NCBI GenBank assembly: GCA_038246975.1
Contig: JBBRVJ010000172.1
Span: 1 to 8,177, forward strand
DNA from: JAIYDJ01 sp038246975
GTDB taxonomy: Bacteria; Pseudomonadota; Alphaproteobacteria; Rhodobacterales; Rhodobacteraceae
DNA: 8,177 nt
Direction: 5' to 3'
Both the position numbers and the translations under genes were made by a program. A model generated the notes under the pieces. That model saw only the letters and a program-made list of their open reading frames with translations. It did no database searches and was not told the origin of the DNA. Below are positions 1 through 6,217 of this stretch, piece by piece (within the stretch, counting starts at the first letter, position 1; each line of letters starts with the position of its first letter).

Positions 1-240
1 CTGGCCCGCACCGCGCGGTGATCGGGTTTGCTGTCCGCATTGGCATTGGCGGGCCTTGCCTCGGCGGCGCGGAAGGCTGTCAGTTCGGCCTCGGTGATCT
101 TGCCGTCTTTATCGGCAGCCAGCGGCGCGAAATCGAATATCGGCATCGGCCCCAGATCGGGGGCCGTCCTGTGTCCGTGCAGCGGTCGACAGGCTGAGGG
201 CGGCAAGGGTCAGGGTCGTCAGGATCACGCGGTTGGTCAT
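1..240 (-). pseudogene. Secreted EF-hand protein, frameshifted and cut by the window edge
   Basis: Reading leftward from an ATG at 240, the first codons give a typical Sec signal peptide (MTNRVILTTLTLAALSLSTA). A GGAGA ribosome binding site lies 6 nt upstream (247-251). This frame stops at 109-111. The neighbouring frame carries the rest of a sensible protein: PMPIFDFAPLAADKDGKIT, then EAELTAFRAAEA and an N/D-rich stretch, open to the left edge. DKDGKIT plus the Glu four residues on matches an EF-hand calcium-binding loop, although loop position 1 is Ala instead of Asp. The two frames join smoothly if one base is removed from the G run at 159-163, giving TQDGPDLGPMPIF. The likely product is a small periplasmic or secreted calcium-binding protein of the kind common in Rhodobacteraceae. 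Whether the shift is a real mutation, a switchable tract or a sequencing error cannot be told here. A second EF-hand may lie beyond the edge. Confidence 0.62.
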
Positions 241-373
241 GGTCGTTCTCCGGTTGGTGGGGTCAAGGTCGCTGCCGTGACCCTTCATGTCCACTCACAT
301 GCTGAACGGGTTGGGTTACGTCGAGCACGACACGAATTCTTGCGACAAAGCCGCGCGGGCGGTGCGCAACCCC

Positions 374-402
374 TAAACAGAACGGGGGCAGATGGGTATA
401 AG
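374..402 (+). promoter_or_regulatory. Sigma70-like promoter of the DUF983-NUDIX pair
   Basis: TAAACA at 374-379 matches four of six bases of the -35 consensus. TATAAG at 397-402 matches five of six of the -10 consensus. The spacer is exactly 17 nt. A start site near 409 would give a leader of about 18 nt containing the AAAGGTGG ribosome binding site (414-421) ahead of the ATG at 427. It lies in the 186-bp divergent gap between the EF-hand gene and the DUF983 gene. I saw no equally good promoter for the EF-hand gene. This call rests on consensus matching only. Confidence 0.45.
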
Positions 403-426
403 AACCCCTTGGCAAAGGTGGCGCAA

Positions 427-831
427 ATGATCCCGCAGACGGAGCACGACAACGAAGAGCGCCCGCTTGGCCCGGCCCTCCGGCGCGGTTGGGCACGGCG
501 CTGTCCCAATTGCGGGGCGGGTCCGATGCTGCGCGGCTACCTCAAGGTGCGCGACACCTGTCCGGTGTGCGGCGAGGCGCTGCACCATCAGCGGGCCGAT
601 GACGGACCGGCCTATCTGACCATCCTGATCGTCGGGCATCTGATGGCGCCCCTGCTTTTGCTGACCTTTGAGCGGTTCCGACCCGAGCCGATGGTGCTGT
701 TTTCGATCTTTGCGATCGGCACGGTGGCGCTGTCGCTGTTCCTTTTGCCCCGGTTGAAGGGCGCGCTGGTGGCGTTGCAATGGGCCAAGCGAATGCATGG
801 CTTCGCCGCAGGGCTTGCGCCGGGTGAGTGA
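427..831 (+). CDS. DUF983 zinc-ribbon membrane protein
   Basis: This 134-residue protein has a short charged N-terminus, then a zinc-ribbon made of two CxxC pairs, CPNC (Cys26/Cys29) and CPVC (Cys45/Cys48), probably binding one zinc ion. Two hydrophobic segments follow (about 62-80 and 88-108), so it is probably an inner-membrane protein with the ribbon on the cytoplasmic side. The order ribbon-then-two-helices, the RCPNCG and CPVCGE motifs and the size match the DUF983 family of Alphaproteobacteria, whose function is unknown. I chose the ATG at 427 because AAAGGTGG (414-421) precedes it; the frame is open far upstream (to 28), but that part reads as low-quality, Arg/Gly-rich shadow sequence opposite the EF-hand gene. 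Its 3' end overlaps the start of the NUDIX gene, which implies co-transcription and translational coupling. Confidence 0.88.
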   Translation: MIPQTEHDNEERPLGPALRRGWARRCPNCGAGPMLRGYLKVRDTCPVCGEALHHQRADDGPAYLTILIVGHLMAPLLLLTFERFRPEPMVLFSIFAIGTVALSLFLLPRLKGALVALQWAKRMHGFAAGLAPGE

Positions 832-1429
832 CCCGGCCCTTCCGATCCGGGCGGCGGCAACGGTGATTCTATGGCGTGCGGCTGCGGGCGGCACAGAGCT
901 TCTGATGGGGCAGCGCGGGACGGCGGCGGTGTTCATGCCGTCGAAATATGTATTTCCGGGCGGGGCGGTGGATGCGGGCGACGCTGGTCCGCATGACATG
1001 GTTTCCCCCACCTGCCACGCCCGTTTGTTGCGGTTCTGCCCCCCCGGGGCACCCTCCCCCGAGGCATTGACCGGCGCCGCGTCGCGCGAACTGACCGAGG
1101 AAACCGGGCTGATAGTGCGCGGGGCGGGCACCTTGCGGTTTGTGTTTCGCGCCATCACCCCACCTGGCCGCAGCCGCCGGTTTGACGCACGGTTCTATCT
1201 AGCCCCGGCACAAGCCGTAGAAGGCGACCTTGACGATTTCAGCGCCGCGTCCGATGAGTTGGGACATTTGCACTGGATCGGGCTGGCGGAGGCCCGCGCG
1301 TTGGACCTGCCCTTCATCACCGAGGTGGTTCTGGCCGAGGTGACGGCACTGCTGCGAGGCCAAGATCAGCCGGGGGTGCCGTTCTTTGACAACTCCGGCA
1401 CGGTTCCGACGTTCCGCAGGATCGTCTGA
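797..1429 (+). CDS. NUDIX hydrolase with an inserted NUDIX box (NUDT19-like layout)
   Basis: NUDIX enzymes hydrolyse nucleoside diphosphates linked to another group, using metal ions held by the NUDIX box. In this 210-residue protein the box is split: FPGG at 53-56 supplies the first glycine, and the rest (Glu89, then RELTEETGL at 97-105, with metal-binding Glu98, Glu101 and Glu102) comes about 27 residues later than in MutT. The LLMGQR segment before FPGG and the overall layout recall the acyl-CoA/CoA diphosphatase-like NUDT19 group, which is known for an insertion in this box; the substrate here is inferred, not shown. The start is uncertain. ATG at 797 overlaps the DUF983 gene by 35 nt; GTG at 824 would shorten the protein by nine residues and overlap by only 8 nt, with AGGG about 11 nt upstream. 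The 3' end overlaps the convergent desaturase gene. Confidence 0.88.
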   Translation: MASPQGLRRVSDPALPIRAAATVILWRAAAGGTELLMGQRGTAAVFMPSKYVFPGGAVDAGDAGPHDMVSPTCHARLLRFCPPGAPSPEALTGAASRELTEETGLIVRGAGTLRFVFRAITPPGRSRRFDARFYLAPAQAVEGDLDDFSAASDELGHLHWIGLAEARALDLPFITEVVLAEVTALLRGQDQPGVPFFDNSGTVPTFRRIV

Positions 1430-2334
1430 TCGGTCGCCACGATCGGCCAGATCGGATGTGCGACGGGGTCTTTGGCCGTCAGGAAATAGAGCCTGAACAC
1501 TTCGGCATAGTTGCGAAACACATACCCCTCGTTGCGCCGCAGATAATGATCGCGGTTGGCTGCGTATTTTGCGGGCAGATCGTACCATGCGGTTGTCGGA
1601 TGCATGTGGTGGACCGCATGCAGATTGTTGTTCAAAAACAACAGCGACAGAAAACCGCGATCCTCGATGATGACGCTGCGCCCCCGAAACGCTTCATGCG
1701 CCCGGTGTTCCAGAAAGGTGCGGATCTTCAAAATGCCAAACGCCGCATAGGCCGCCAGCAGATAGACCCACAACGGCATCGACCCCACAGCAAGCAGCCA
1801 CAGTCCCACCAGCGCCACGCCGAACCCTTGCAACACCCACGCCTTGCGCACCGCGACATCTCCCTTGCGGATGGCGGCCAGATCGTCCCGGATCAACGCC
1901 CGGATCGACAGGCCGGGACCGATCAGAATTCGGCCAAGCAATGTATTGTTGGCCCGGTGCAGCCAGCGCAGGAAACGCGAAGTTCTGGCCCAAACGGCAG
2001 GATCCATGAAATTGGATTCGGGATCTTCGTAGGGATCGGTCAGGATCGGATCATGGTGATGTGCAAGGTGCAGATCGCGAAACCGATTATAGGGCACGAA
2101 CAGAGTCAGGCCGGGGAACACAAGTGCCTCGTTCAGCGTTGGGTTGGAGAAAGGATGGCCGTGCAGCACCTCGTGTTGCAAAGAGGAGAATTGCACGATG
2201 GCTAGCGTCGTCAGGATAATGCCAAGCGGGGCAAACAGCTCCCACGCAAACGAGGTACCCAGCCCCCAGATCGTATAAGTCAGCACCATAATAAAAAGCG
2301 TCGGAATCTCGACGCCCCGCCTGCCCTGCGACAT
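1366..2334 (-). CDS. Membrane fatty acid desaturase superfamily protein
   Basis: This 322-residue di-iron membrane enzyme carries the three histidine clusters of the family: HEVLHGH (54-60), HLAHHH (89-94) and HAVHHMH (239-245). An extra HRAH pair lies at 210-213. Hydrophobic stretches at about 12-30, 33-50, 70-81, 170-186 and 188-207 fit an integral membrane protein with the histidines on the cytoplasmic face. The family uses O2 and electrons from a redox partner to desaturate or hydroxylate acyl chains, carotenoids or related lipids. The substrate cannot be fixed from sequence; a carotenoid or acyl-chain hydroxylase/desaturase are both possible. No crt genes or redox partner are nearby. The ATG at 2334 is preceded by an AAGGGAA-type ribosome binding site. 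The last 21 codons overlap the convergent NUDIX gene. An XRE regulator is transcribed divergently and may control it. Confidence 0.88.
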   Translation of the reverse strand: MSQGRRGVEIPTLFIMVLTYTIWGLGTSFAWELFAPLGIILTTLAIVQFSSLQHEVLHGHPFSNPTLNEALVFPGLTLFVPYNRFRDLHLAHHHDPILTDPYEDPESNFMDPAVWARTSRFLRWLHRANNTLLGRILIGPGLSIRALIRDDLAAIRKGDVAVRKAWVLQGFGVALVGLWLLAVGSMPLWVYLLAAYAAFGILKIRTFLEHRAHEAFRGRSVIIEDRGFLSLLFLNNNLHAVHHMHPTTAWYDLPAKYAANRDHYLRRNEGYVFRNYAEVFRLYFLTAKDPVAHPIWPIVATDQTILRNVGTVPELSKNGTPG

Positions 2335-2465
2335 TTCCCGATTCCCTTGCGCCCTAGCCCCTTGAAGGGTCTCTCTTTTGTGAACTCACGATAGCACTTG
2401 CCCCAAGGCGTGGGAATTCAGAAGATACGCAACGTAATGTCACCCCTGTTCCGTAAAGAACACAA
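2335..2465. promoter_or_regulatory. Divergent promoter region, desaturase / XRE regulator
   Basis: This 131-bp gap must hold the promoters of both flanking genes. It contains a perfect 11-bp palindrome, CCCTT-G-AAGGG (2359-2369), near the desaturase start and a shorter GTGA-AC-TCAC dyad (2380-2389). A weak rightward promoter candidate is TTGCCC (2398-2403), 17 nt, GAAGAT (2421-2426). Either dyad could be an operator for the divergent regulator, but nothing in the sequence proves binding. Confidence 0.4.
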
Positions 2466-3326
2466 ATGCCGGACCATATCACCAAATTCGACCGCGCAAC
2501 TTTGTTCCGCACACGACTTGCCGAGGCGATGACGCTGCGGACCATGACGCAAAGCGCGCTGGCGCGGGCGACGGGGGTGGATCGTTCGACGATCTCGGCC
2601 CTGTTGGCGCCCGGAATGCGGCTGCCGGGGGCACAACTGGCGGCTGATTGCGCGCAGGTTCTGGGGGTGAGTGCGGATTGGTTGCTGGGTCTGTCGGGCC
2701 GGCCAGAACCGCTGGCGGATCTGCTGGCGACCTCGCTGTCAATCACCGAGGCCCCGCGCGCCTTGCTGGATGAGACGATCTTTGGCTGGCACCGCGAGGC
2801 AGCGGGCTACAAGATCCGCCATGTGCCCGCCACATTGCCCGACATGCTGAAAACCCGTGACGTGGCCGAATGGGAATATCGCGACACGCTGGGCCGCACT
2901 GCCGAACAGGCGATTGGCGCGTTCGAAGATCAGTTGGACTGGATGCGCCGGGCGCGGTCGGATTACGAAATTGCCATGCCGCTGCACGAGTTGGCCTGTT
3001 TCGCCGCCGGGGCGGGATATTACGACGGGCTGCCTGCCGAGATGCGGATGGCGCAACTGGATCGGATGATCGGTTTTTGCGATCAACTTTACCCGTCGCT
3101 GCGCCTGTATCTGTTCGACGCGCGCCGGGTGTTTTCCTGCCCGGTCACGGTGTTCGGCCCGCTGCTGGCGGCGGTTTATCTGGGCCGACACTATATCACC
3201 TTTCGCGACACATCGCGGGTCGCCGCGATTTCGCAGCATTTCGACTGGCTGGTGCGCGAATCGAGCATCACGGCGCGCGACGTGCCGGGGCATCTGCGCG
3301 CCTTGCGGGACGGGATTGCGGACTAG
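2466..3326 (+). CDS. XRE-type helix-turn-helix transcriptional regulator with large C-terminal domain
   Basis: Residues about 12-76 form a Cro/C1-type helix-turn-helix: LFRTRLAEAM, then TQSALARATGVDRSTISALL as the HTH core (28-47) and LAADCAQVLGVSADWLLGL completing the fold. A C-terminal region of about 190 residues follows (about 95-286) with no enzymatic motif I can name. It is rich in Trp/Tyr and Arg and includes PATLPDMLKTRDVAEWEY (about 121-138) and LYPSLRLYLFDARRVFS (about 208-224). The layout faintly recalls regulators with a DUF5753-like sensor domain (PGLLQT-type segment after the HTH), so a ligand-sensing or dimerisation role is an inference. It is divergent from the desaturase, which makes that gene, and its own promoter, the first candidate targets. 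The ATG at 2466 has only a weak AAAGAA upstream. A 72-bp gap separates it from rpe on the same strand. Confidence 0.85.
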   Translation: MPDHITKFDRATLFRTRLAEAMTLRTMTQSALARATGVDRSTISALLAPGMRLPGAQLAADCAQVLGVSADWLLGLSGRPEPLADLLATSLSITEAPRALLDETIFGWHREAAGYKIRHVPATLPDMLKTRDVAEWEYRDTLGRTAEQAIGAFEDQLDWMRRARSDYEIAMPLHELACFAAGAGYYDGLPAEMRMAQLDRMIGFCDQLYPSLRLYLFDARRVFSCPVTVFGPLLAAVYLGRHYITFRDTSRVAAISQHFDWLVRESSITARDVPGHLRALRDGIAD

Positions 3327-3398
3327 GGACGGCTCGCCTTTCCGGCCCTTGCGTGCTACGGGAAGCGGCCCGCCTGCGCCCCGCAAAGGACTGACCGC

Positions 3399-4082
3399 AT
3401 GACGTTCGACCGCTCTATCAAGATCGCCCCTTCGATACTGGCCGCCGATTTCGCCAATTTCGGCGCGGAATGTCGCGCGATCGAGAGTCAGGGCTGCGAC
3501 TGGGTGCATGTCGATGTGATGGACGGGCATTTCGTGCCCAACATCACCTTCGGCCCGGCGATGTGTGCGGCACTGCGGCCCCATATCAAGGGCGTGATGG
3601 ACGTGCATCTGATGATCGCGCCCGTCGATCCGTTCATCACCGCCTTTGCCGAGGCGGGGGCCGACATTCTTACCGCGCATGTCGAGGCGGGTCCGCATCT
3701 GCACCGCACCTTGCAGGCGATCCGTGCGGCGGGGTGCAAGACGGGCGTCGCGATCAACCCGGCGACCCCGGTCGAAGCGCTGGAGCATGTGCTGGATATC
3801 GTCGATCTGGTCTGCGTGATGACGGTGAACCCCGGTTTCGGCGGGCAGGCGTTCATCGCCAGCCAGCAGTCGAAAATCGCCCGCATCCGCGCGATGATCG
3901 GCGACCGCCCGGTACATATCGAGGTGGACGGCGGCGTAACGCTGGCCACAGCGCCCCTGGTGGTGGCAGCGGGGGCAGATGTGCTGGTCGCGGGCTCGGC
4001 AATCTTCAAAGGCGGGTCGGTCGCCAACCCCGCGCCTTACGGCATCAACATTCGCGCCCTGCGCGAGGCGGCGGCACGATGA
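3399..4082 (+). CDS. rpe: Ribulose-phosphate 3-epimerase
   Basis: This cytoplasmic enzyme interconverts D-ribulose 5-phosphate and D-xylulose 5-phosphate in the pentose phosphate pathway (and the Calvin cycle where present). The 227-residue protein is full length for the family and shows its marks on a TIM barrel: APSILAADF (10-18), HVDVMDGHFVPN (37-48) with His37 and Asp39, DVHLMI (68-73) with His70, MTVNPGFGGQ (141-150), and EVDGGV (175-180) with Asp177. His37, Asp39, His70 and Asp177 correspond to the metal ligands, the two Asp residues acting as the acid/base pair. GSAIF at 199-203 closes the phosphate-binding site. The ATG has an AAAGGA ribosome binding site (3385-3390) 8 nt upstream. 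Its TGA overlaps the gph start (ATGA). No cbb genes are in view, so a general housekeeping role is the safer reading. Confidence 0.97.
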   Translation: MTFDRSIKIAPSILAADFANFGAECRAIESQGCDWVHVDVMDGHFVPNITFGPAMCAALRPHIKGVMDVHLMIAPVDPFITAFAEAGADILTAHVEAGPHLHRTLQAIRAAGCKTGVAINPATPVEALEHVLDIVDLVCVMTVNPGFGGQAFIASQQSKIARIRAMIGDRPVHIEVDGGVTLATAPLVVAAGADVLVAGSAIFKGGSVANPAPYGINIRALREAAAR

Positions 4083-4729
4083 TCCTGTTCGATCTGGACG
4101 GCACGTTGATCGACAGCGCCCCGGCGATTCACGCGTCGGTCAACCATCTGCTGGCCGATCTGGGATCAGAGCCTTTGGCGATGACGCAGGTCAAGTCCTT
4201 TGTCGGCAACGGGATTGTCGTTCTGACCCAAAGGGTTATCGCGGCGCGCGGTTTGGCGCAGCCGCTGGACGATCTGGTGGCGCATCTGTTGCAGCACTAT
4301 GACACCGACGCCGACGCGCTGACCACGCTGTACCCCGGTGTGCCTCAGGCGTTGCAGGCGCTGCACGGTGCGGGGCACCGGATGGGCATCTGTTCCAACA
4401 AGCCAGAAGGGCCGGCGCGACATATTCTGTCGCATTTCGGGTTGGACGGGCTGTTTGGCACGATCATCGGCGGCGATACGGTGGGGTTGACGAAACCCGA
4501 CCCTGCCCCCTTGTTGGCCGCGAAGGCAGCCCTTGGCGGCGGGCCTGCTGTGTTTGTCGGCGACAGCGAGGTGGATGCCGAAACGGCGGTTCGGGCGGGG
4601 ATGCCGTTCATCCTGTTCACCGAGGGCTACCGAAAATCGCCCTTAGCCGAGTTGCCGCATCAGGCCGCGTTCAGCGATTTCGCCGAACTGCCGGGGATTG
4701 CCGCCCGGCTGTTGGCCGATCAAGCCTGA
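4079..4729 (+). CDS. gph: Phosphoglycolate phosphatase, HAD superfamily
   Basis: The 216-residue protein has all four HAD motifs: DLDGTL (5-10) with nucleophile Asp5 and acid/base Asp7, Ser106 in ICSNKP, Lys139 in LTKPDP, and VGDSEVD (160-166) with Asp162/Asp166 binding Mg2+. The helical cap between motifs I and II (about 15-85) and the family-typical FVGNG (41-45) indicate the Gph/PGP group, which dephosphorylates 2-phosphoglycolate from oxygenase activity of Rubisco or DNA-repair ends. The pairing with rpe is the same as in enterobacteria and supports the name; another small phosphate substrate within the HAD family cannot be excluded. Its ATG overlaps the rpe stop in ATGA, so translation is probably coupled. 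The same frame is open back to 3470, but that part is a shadow of rpe. Confidence 0.92.
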   Translation: MILFDLDGTLIDSAPAIHASVNHLLADLGSEPLAMTQVKSFVGNGIVVLTQRVIAARGLAQPLDDLVAHLLQHYDTDADALTTLYPGVPQALQALHGAGHRMGICSNKPEGPARHILSHFGLDGLFGTIIGGDTVGLTKPDPAPLLAAKAALGGGPAVFVGDSEVDAETAVRAGMPFILFTEGYRKSPLAELPHQAAFSDFAELPGIAARLLADQA

Positions 4730-4750
4730 TACCGGCCTGCGAAAGTCTGA

Positions 4751-4768
4751 TATGTCTTTCTGAACATA
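4751..4768. promoter_or_regulatory. Inverted repeat upstream of modA, candidate operator
   Basis: TATGT (4751-4755) and ACATA (4764-4768) are perfect inverted half-sites separated by 8 nt, in the 57-bp gap between gph and modA and 18 nt before the modA ATG. Molybdate operons are commonly repressed by ModE bound to a dyad with TATA-rich half-sites. This dyad has the right position and a comparable size, but the half-sites are short and do not match the classical ModE box closely. No modE gene is in the window. Five-base half-sites can arise by chance. Confidence 0.3.
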
Positions 4769-4773
4769 CACTT

Positions 4774-4780
4774 GAAAAGG
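4774..4780 (+). promoter_or_regulatory. Ribosome binding site that fixes the modA start
   Basis: GAAAAGG lies 6 nt before the ATG at 4787. An in-frame TTG at 4772 sits within or before this site and has no Shine-Dalgarno sequence of its own, so the ATG is the better start. It also places the signal peptide directly at the N-terminus. Confidence 0.6.
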
Positions 4781-4786
4781 CCCGCC

Positions 4787-5533
4787 ATGTTCCGCCCCCT
4801 GACCCTTGGCATCGCTCTTTGCCTCGCCACAACCACCGCCCGCGCGGATGAGGCGCTGATTGCAGTGGCCGCCAATTTCGCAGGGGCCGTCGAGGCGATC
4901 GGCGCCCAGTTCACCGAGGACACCGGCCACACCCTGCTGATCACCACCGGGTCTACCGGCAAGCTATATGCGCAAATCGCCGAAGGTGCGCCGTTTGCGG
5001 TGATGCTGTCGGCGGATGCCAGGACCCCGGCGCGGATCGAGGCGGAAGGGTTGGGTGTGGCGGGCAGCAGCTTTACCTACGCGATCGGTCAGTTGTCGCT
5101 TTACAGCGCCGACCCTGACCGGATCGGCACCGACGACAAGGCCGCCCTGACGGCCGCCGACACCCTGTTCATCGCCATCGCCAACCCCGACCTCGCCCCC
5201 TATGGCATCGCCGCCCAAGAAGTGATGCAGGCCTTGGGGGTGTGGGACGCGGTGCAGACCAAGATCGTGATGGGCGAAAACATCGGGCAGGCGTTTTCGA
5301 TGGTCGATACGGGGGCGGCACAGGTCGGGTTTGTCGCCACTTCGGCGATTCATGAGAACGGGGGGAATGGCTCGCACCTTGATATCCCGCAGGATATGTT
5401 CACCCCGATCCGGCAGGACGCCGTACTGTTGTTGCCCGGAGCCGATAACCCTGCCGCCATTGCCTTCATGGACTACCTGAAAGGCGATACCGCAAAGGCC
5501 ATTGCGCAGACCCATGGCTACGGCACAGAGTAG
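4787..5533 (+). CDS. modA: Molybdate ABC transporter, periplasmic binding protein
   Basis: ModA captures molybdate (and usually tungstate) in the periplasm and delivers it to ModBC. The 248-residue precursor has a Sec signal peptide, with likely cleavage after ARA (about residue 20). Family marks follow: VAANF (27-31), TTGSTGKLYAQI (53-64), GAPFAVMLSADA (67-78), IANPDLAPYG (131-140) and MGENIGQAF (162-170). These include the Ala/Ser/Asn positions that bind the oxyanion by hydrogen bonds in known ModA proteins. The ATG at 4787 is preferred to an upstream TTG because of the GAAAAGG site 6 nt upstream. modB starts 3 nt after its stop, making a modABC operon; whether transcription also enters from rpe-gph across the 57-bp gap is open. 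Confidence 0.95.
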   Translation: MFRPLTLGIALCLATTTARADEALIAVAANFAGAVEAIGAQFTEDTGHTLLITTGSTGKLYAQIAEGAPFAVMLSADARTPARIEAEGLGVAGSSFTYAIGQLSLYSADPDRIGTDDKAALTAADTLFIAIANPDLAPYGIAAQEVMQALGVWDAVQTKIVMGENIGQAFSMVDTGAAQVGFVATSAIHENGGNGSHLDIPQDMFTPIRQDAVLLLPGADNPAAIAFMDYLKGDTAKAIAQTHGYGTE

Positions 5534-5536
5534 GGC

Positions 5537-6214
5537 ATGACCGTTCCCGACCTTGGGCCGCTCTGGCTGACGCTGCATCTGGCTGGCATCGTGACGGCGG
5601 TTCTGCTGGTCATCGGCACACCGATTGCGTGGTGGCTTGCCTTCACCAGAAGCCGCCTGAAACCGGTGGTCGAGGCGTTGACGGCGCTGCCTTTGGTACT
5701 GCCGCCGACGGTGCTGGGGTTCTATCTGCTGATCCTGTTCAGCCCGCGTTCGGCGGTGGGCGGGGCGTGGCTGGATCTGACGGGCACGACGCTGACGTTT
5801 TCGTTTCTGGGGCTGGTGATCGGGTCGGTGATCTATTCGCTGCCCTTCACCGTGCAACCGCTGCAAGCCGCGTTCGAGGGGTTGGGGCGCGGGCCGCTGG
5901 AGTCTGCCGCCATGCTTCGGGCGGGGCCGTTCGACAGGTTCCGGTCGGTCGTGCTGCCGCTGTCGGCGCGCGGGTTTCTGACGGCCAGCGTGCTGACCTT
6001 TGCCCATACGCTGGGCGAGTTCGGCGTGGTGCTGATGCTGGGGGGCAACATTCCGGGACGGACCAAGGTGATCTCCATCGCGATCTATGAACATGTCGAA
6101 ACGATCAACTATGCCGACGCGCATATCCTGTCGGCGGGACTCTTGGTGTTTTCGTTCCTCGTCCTGCTATTGGTCTATTCGGTGAACCGCCGATTTCCCG
6201 TGGCGGTCGGCTAG
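5537..6214 (+). CDS. modB: Molybdate ABC transporter permease
   Basis: ModB is the inner-membrane channel subunit, working as a homodimer with two ModC ATPases. The 225-residue protein has five or so hydrophobic segments: about 10-35, 48-68, 85-103, 146-170 (less hydrophobic) and 196-215. The cytoplasmic EAA coupling loop is at about 122-143 (ESAAMLRAGPFDRFRSVVLP), followed by FAHTLGEFGVVLMLGGNIPG (155-174), a strongly conserved ModB/CysTW-type segment. Length is normal for ModB. The ATG lies 3 nt after the modA stop and its GTAGGG-like ribosome binding site overlaps the end of modA; modC follows with another 3-nt gap. Context with modA settles molybdate over sulfate. Confidence 0.95.
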   Translation: MTVPDLGPLWLTLHLAGIVTAVLLVIGTPIAWWLAFTRSRLKPVVEALTALPLVLPPTVLGFYLLILFSPRSAVGGAWLDLTGTTLTFSFLGLVIGSVIYSLPFTVQPLQAAFEGLGRGPLESAAMLRAGPFDRFRSVVLPLSARGFLTASVLTFAHTLGEFGVVLMLGGNIPGRTKVISIAIYEHVETINYADAHILSAGLLVFSFLVLLLVYSVNRRFPVAVG

Positions 6215-6217
6215 GCG

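Noticed and set aside
340..370. TTGCG...CGCAA inverted repeat as an operator
   Set aside because: Five-base half-sites 20 nt apart in GC-rich DNA are expected by chance, and the remaining bases do not pair.
28..426. N-terminal extension of the DUF983 reading frame
   Set aside because: The frame is open but begins at TTG, lies opposite the EF-hand gene and has Arg/Gly-rich composition without family similarity. The ATG at 427 has a good ribosome binding site and a promoter just upstream.
1456..2205. 249-codon plus-strand open frame opposite the desaturase
   Set aside because: Gln/His/Arg-rich shadow; the minus strand has three intact histidine boxes.
3327..3398. Terminator or small gene between the regulator and rpe
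   Set aside because: The 72 bp are GC-rich with short complementary bits, but no clear stem with a T run; only the rpe ribosome binding site is supported.
2739..3917. 392-codon minus-strand open frame
   Set aside because: It lies antisense to the regulator and rpe, is His/Arg/Gln-rich and shows no motif; it is a shadow of GC-rich coding DNA.
3470..4078. Upstream extension of the gph frame by 203 codons
   Set aside because: It overlaps rpe in another frame and reads as Arg/Gly-rich shadow. The DLDGTL motif starts five residues after the ATG at 4079, as usual for Gph.
4772..4786. TTG start for modA
   Set aside because: It would lie on top of the ribosome binding site and add five residues before a normal signal peptide.
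4964..6124. 386-codon minus-strand open frame opposite modA-modB
   Set aside because: Arg/His/Gln-rich shadow with no domain; the plus-strand genes are unmistakable.
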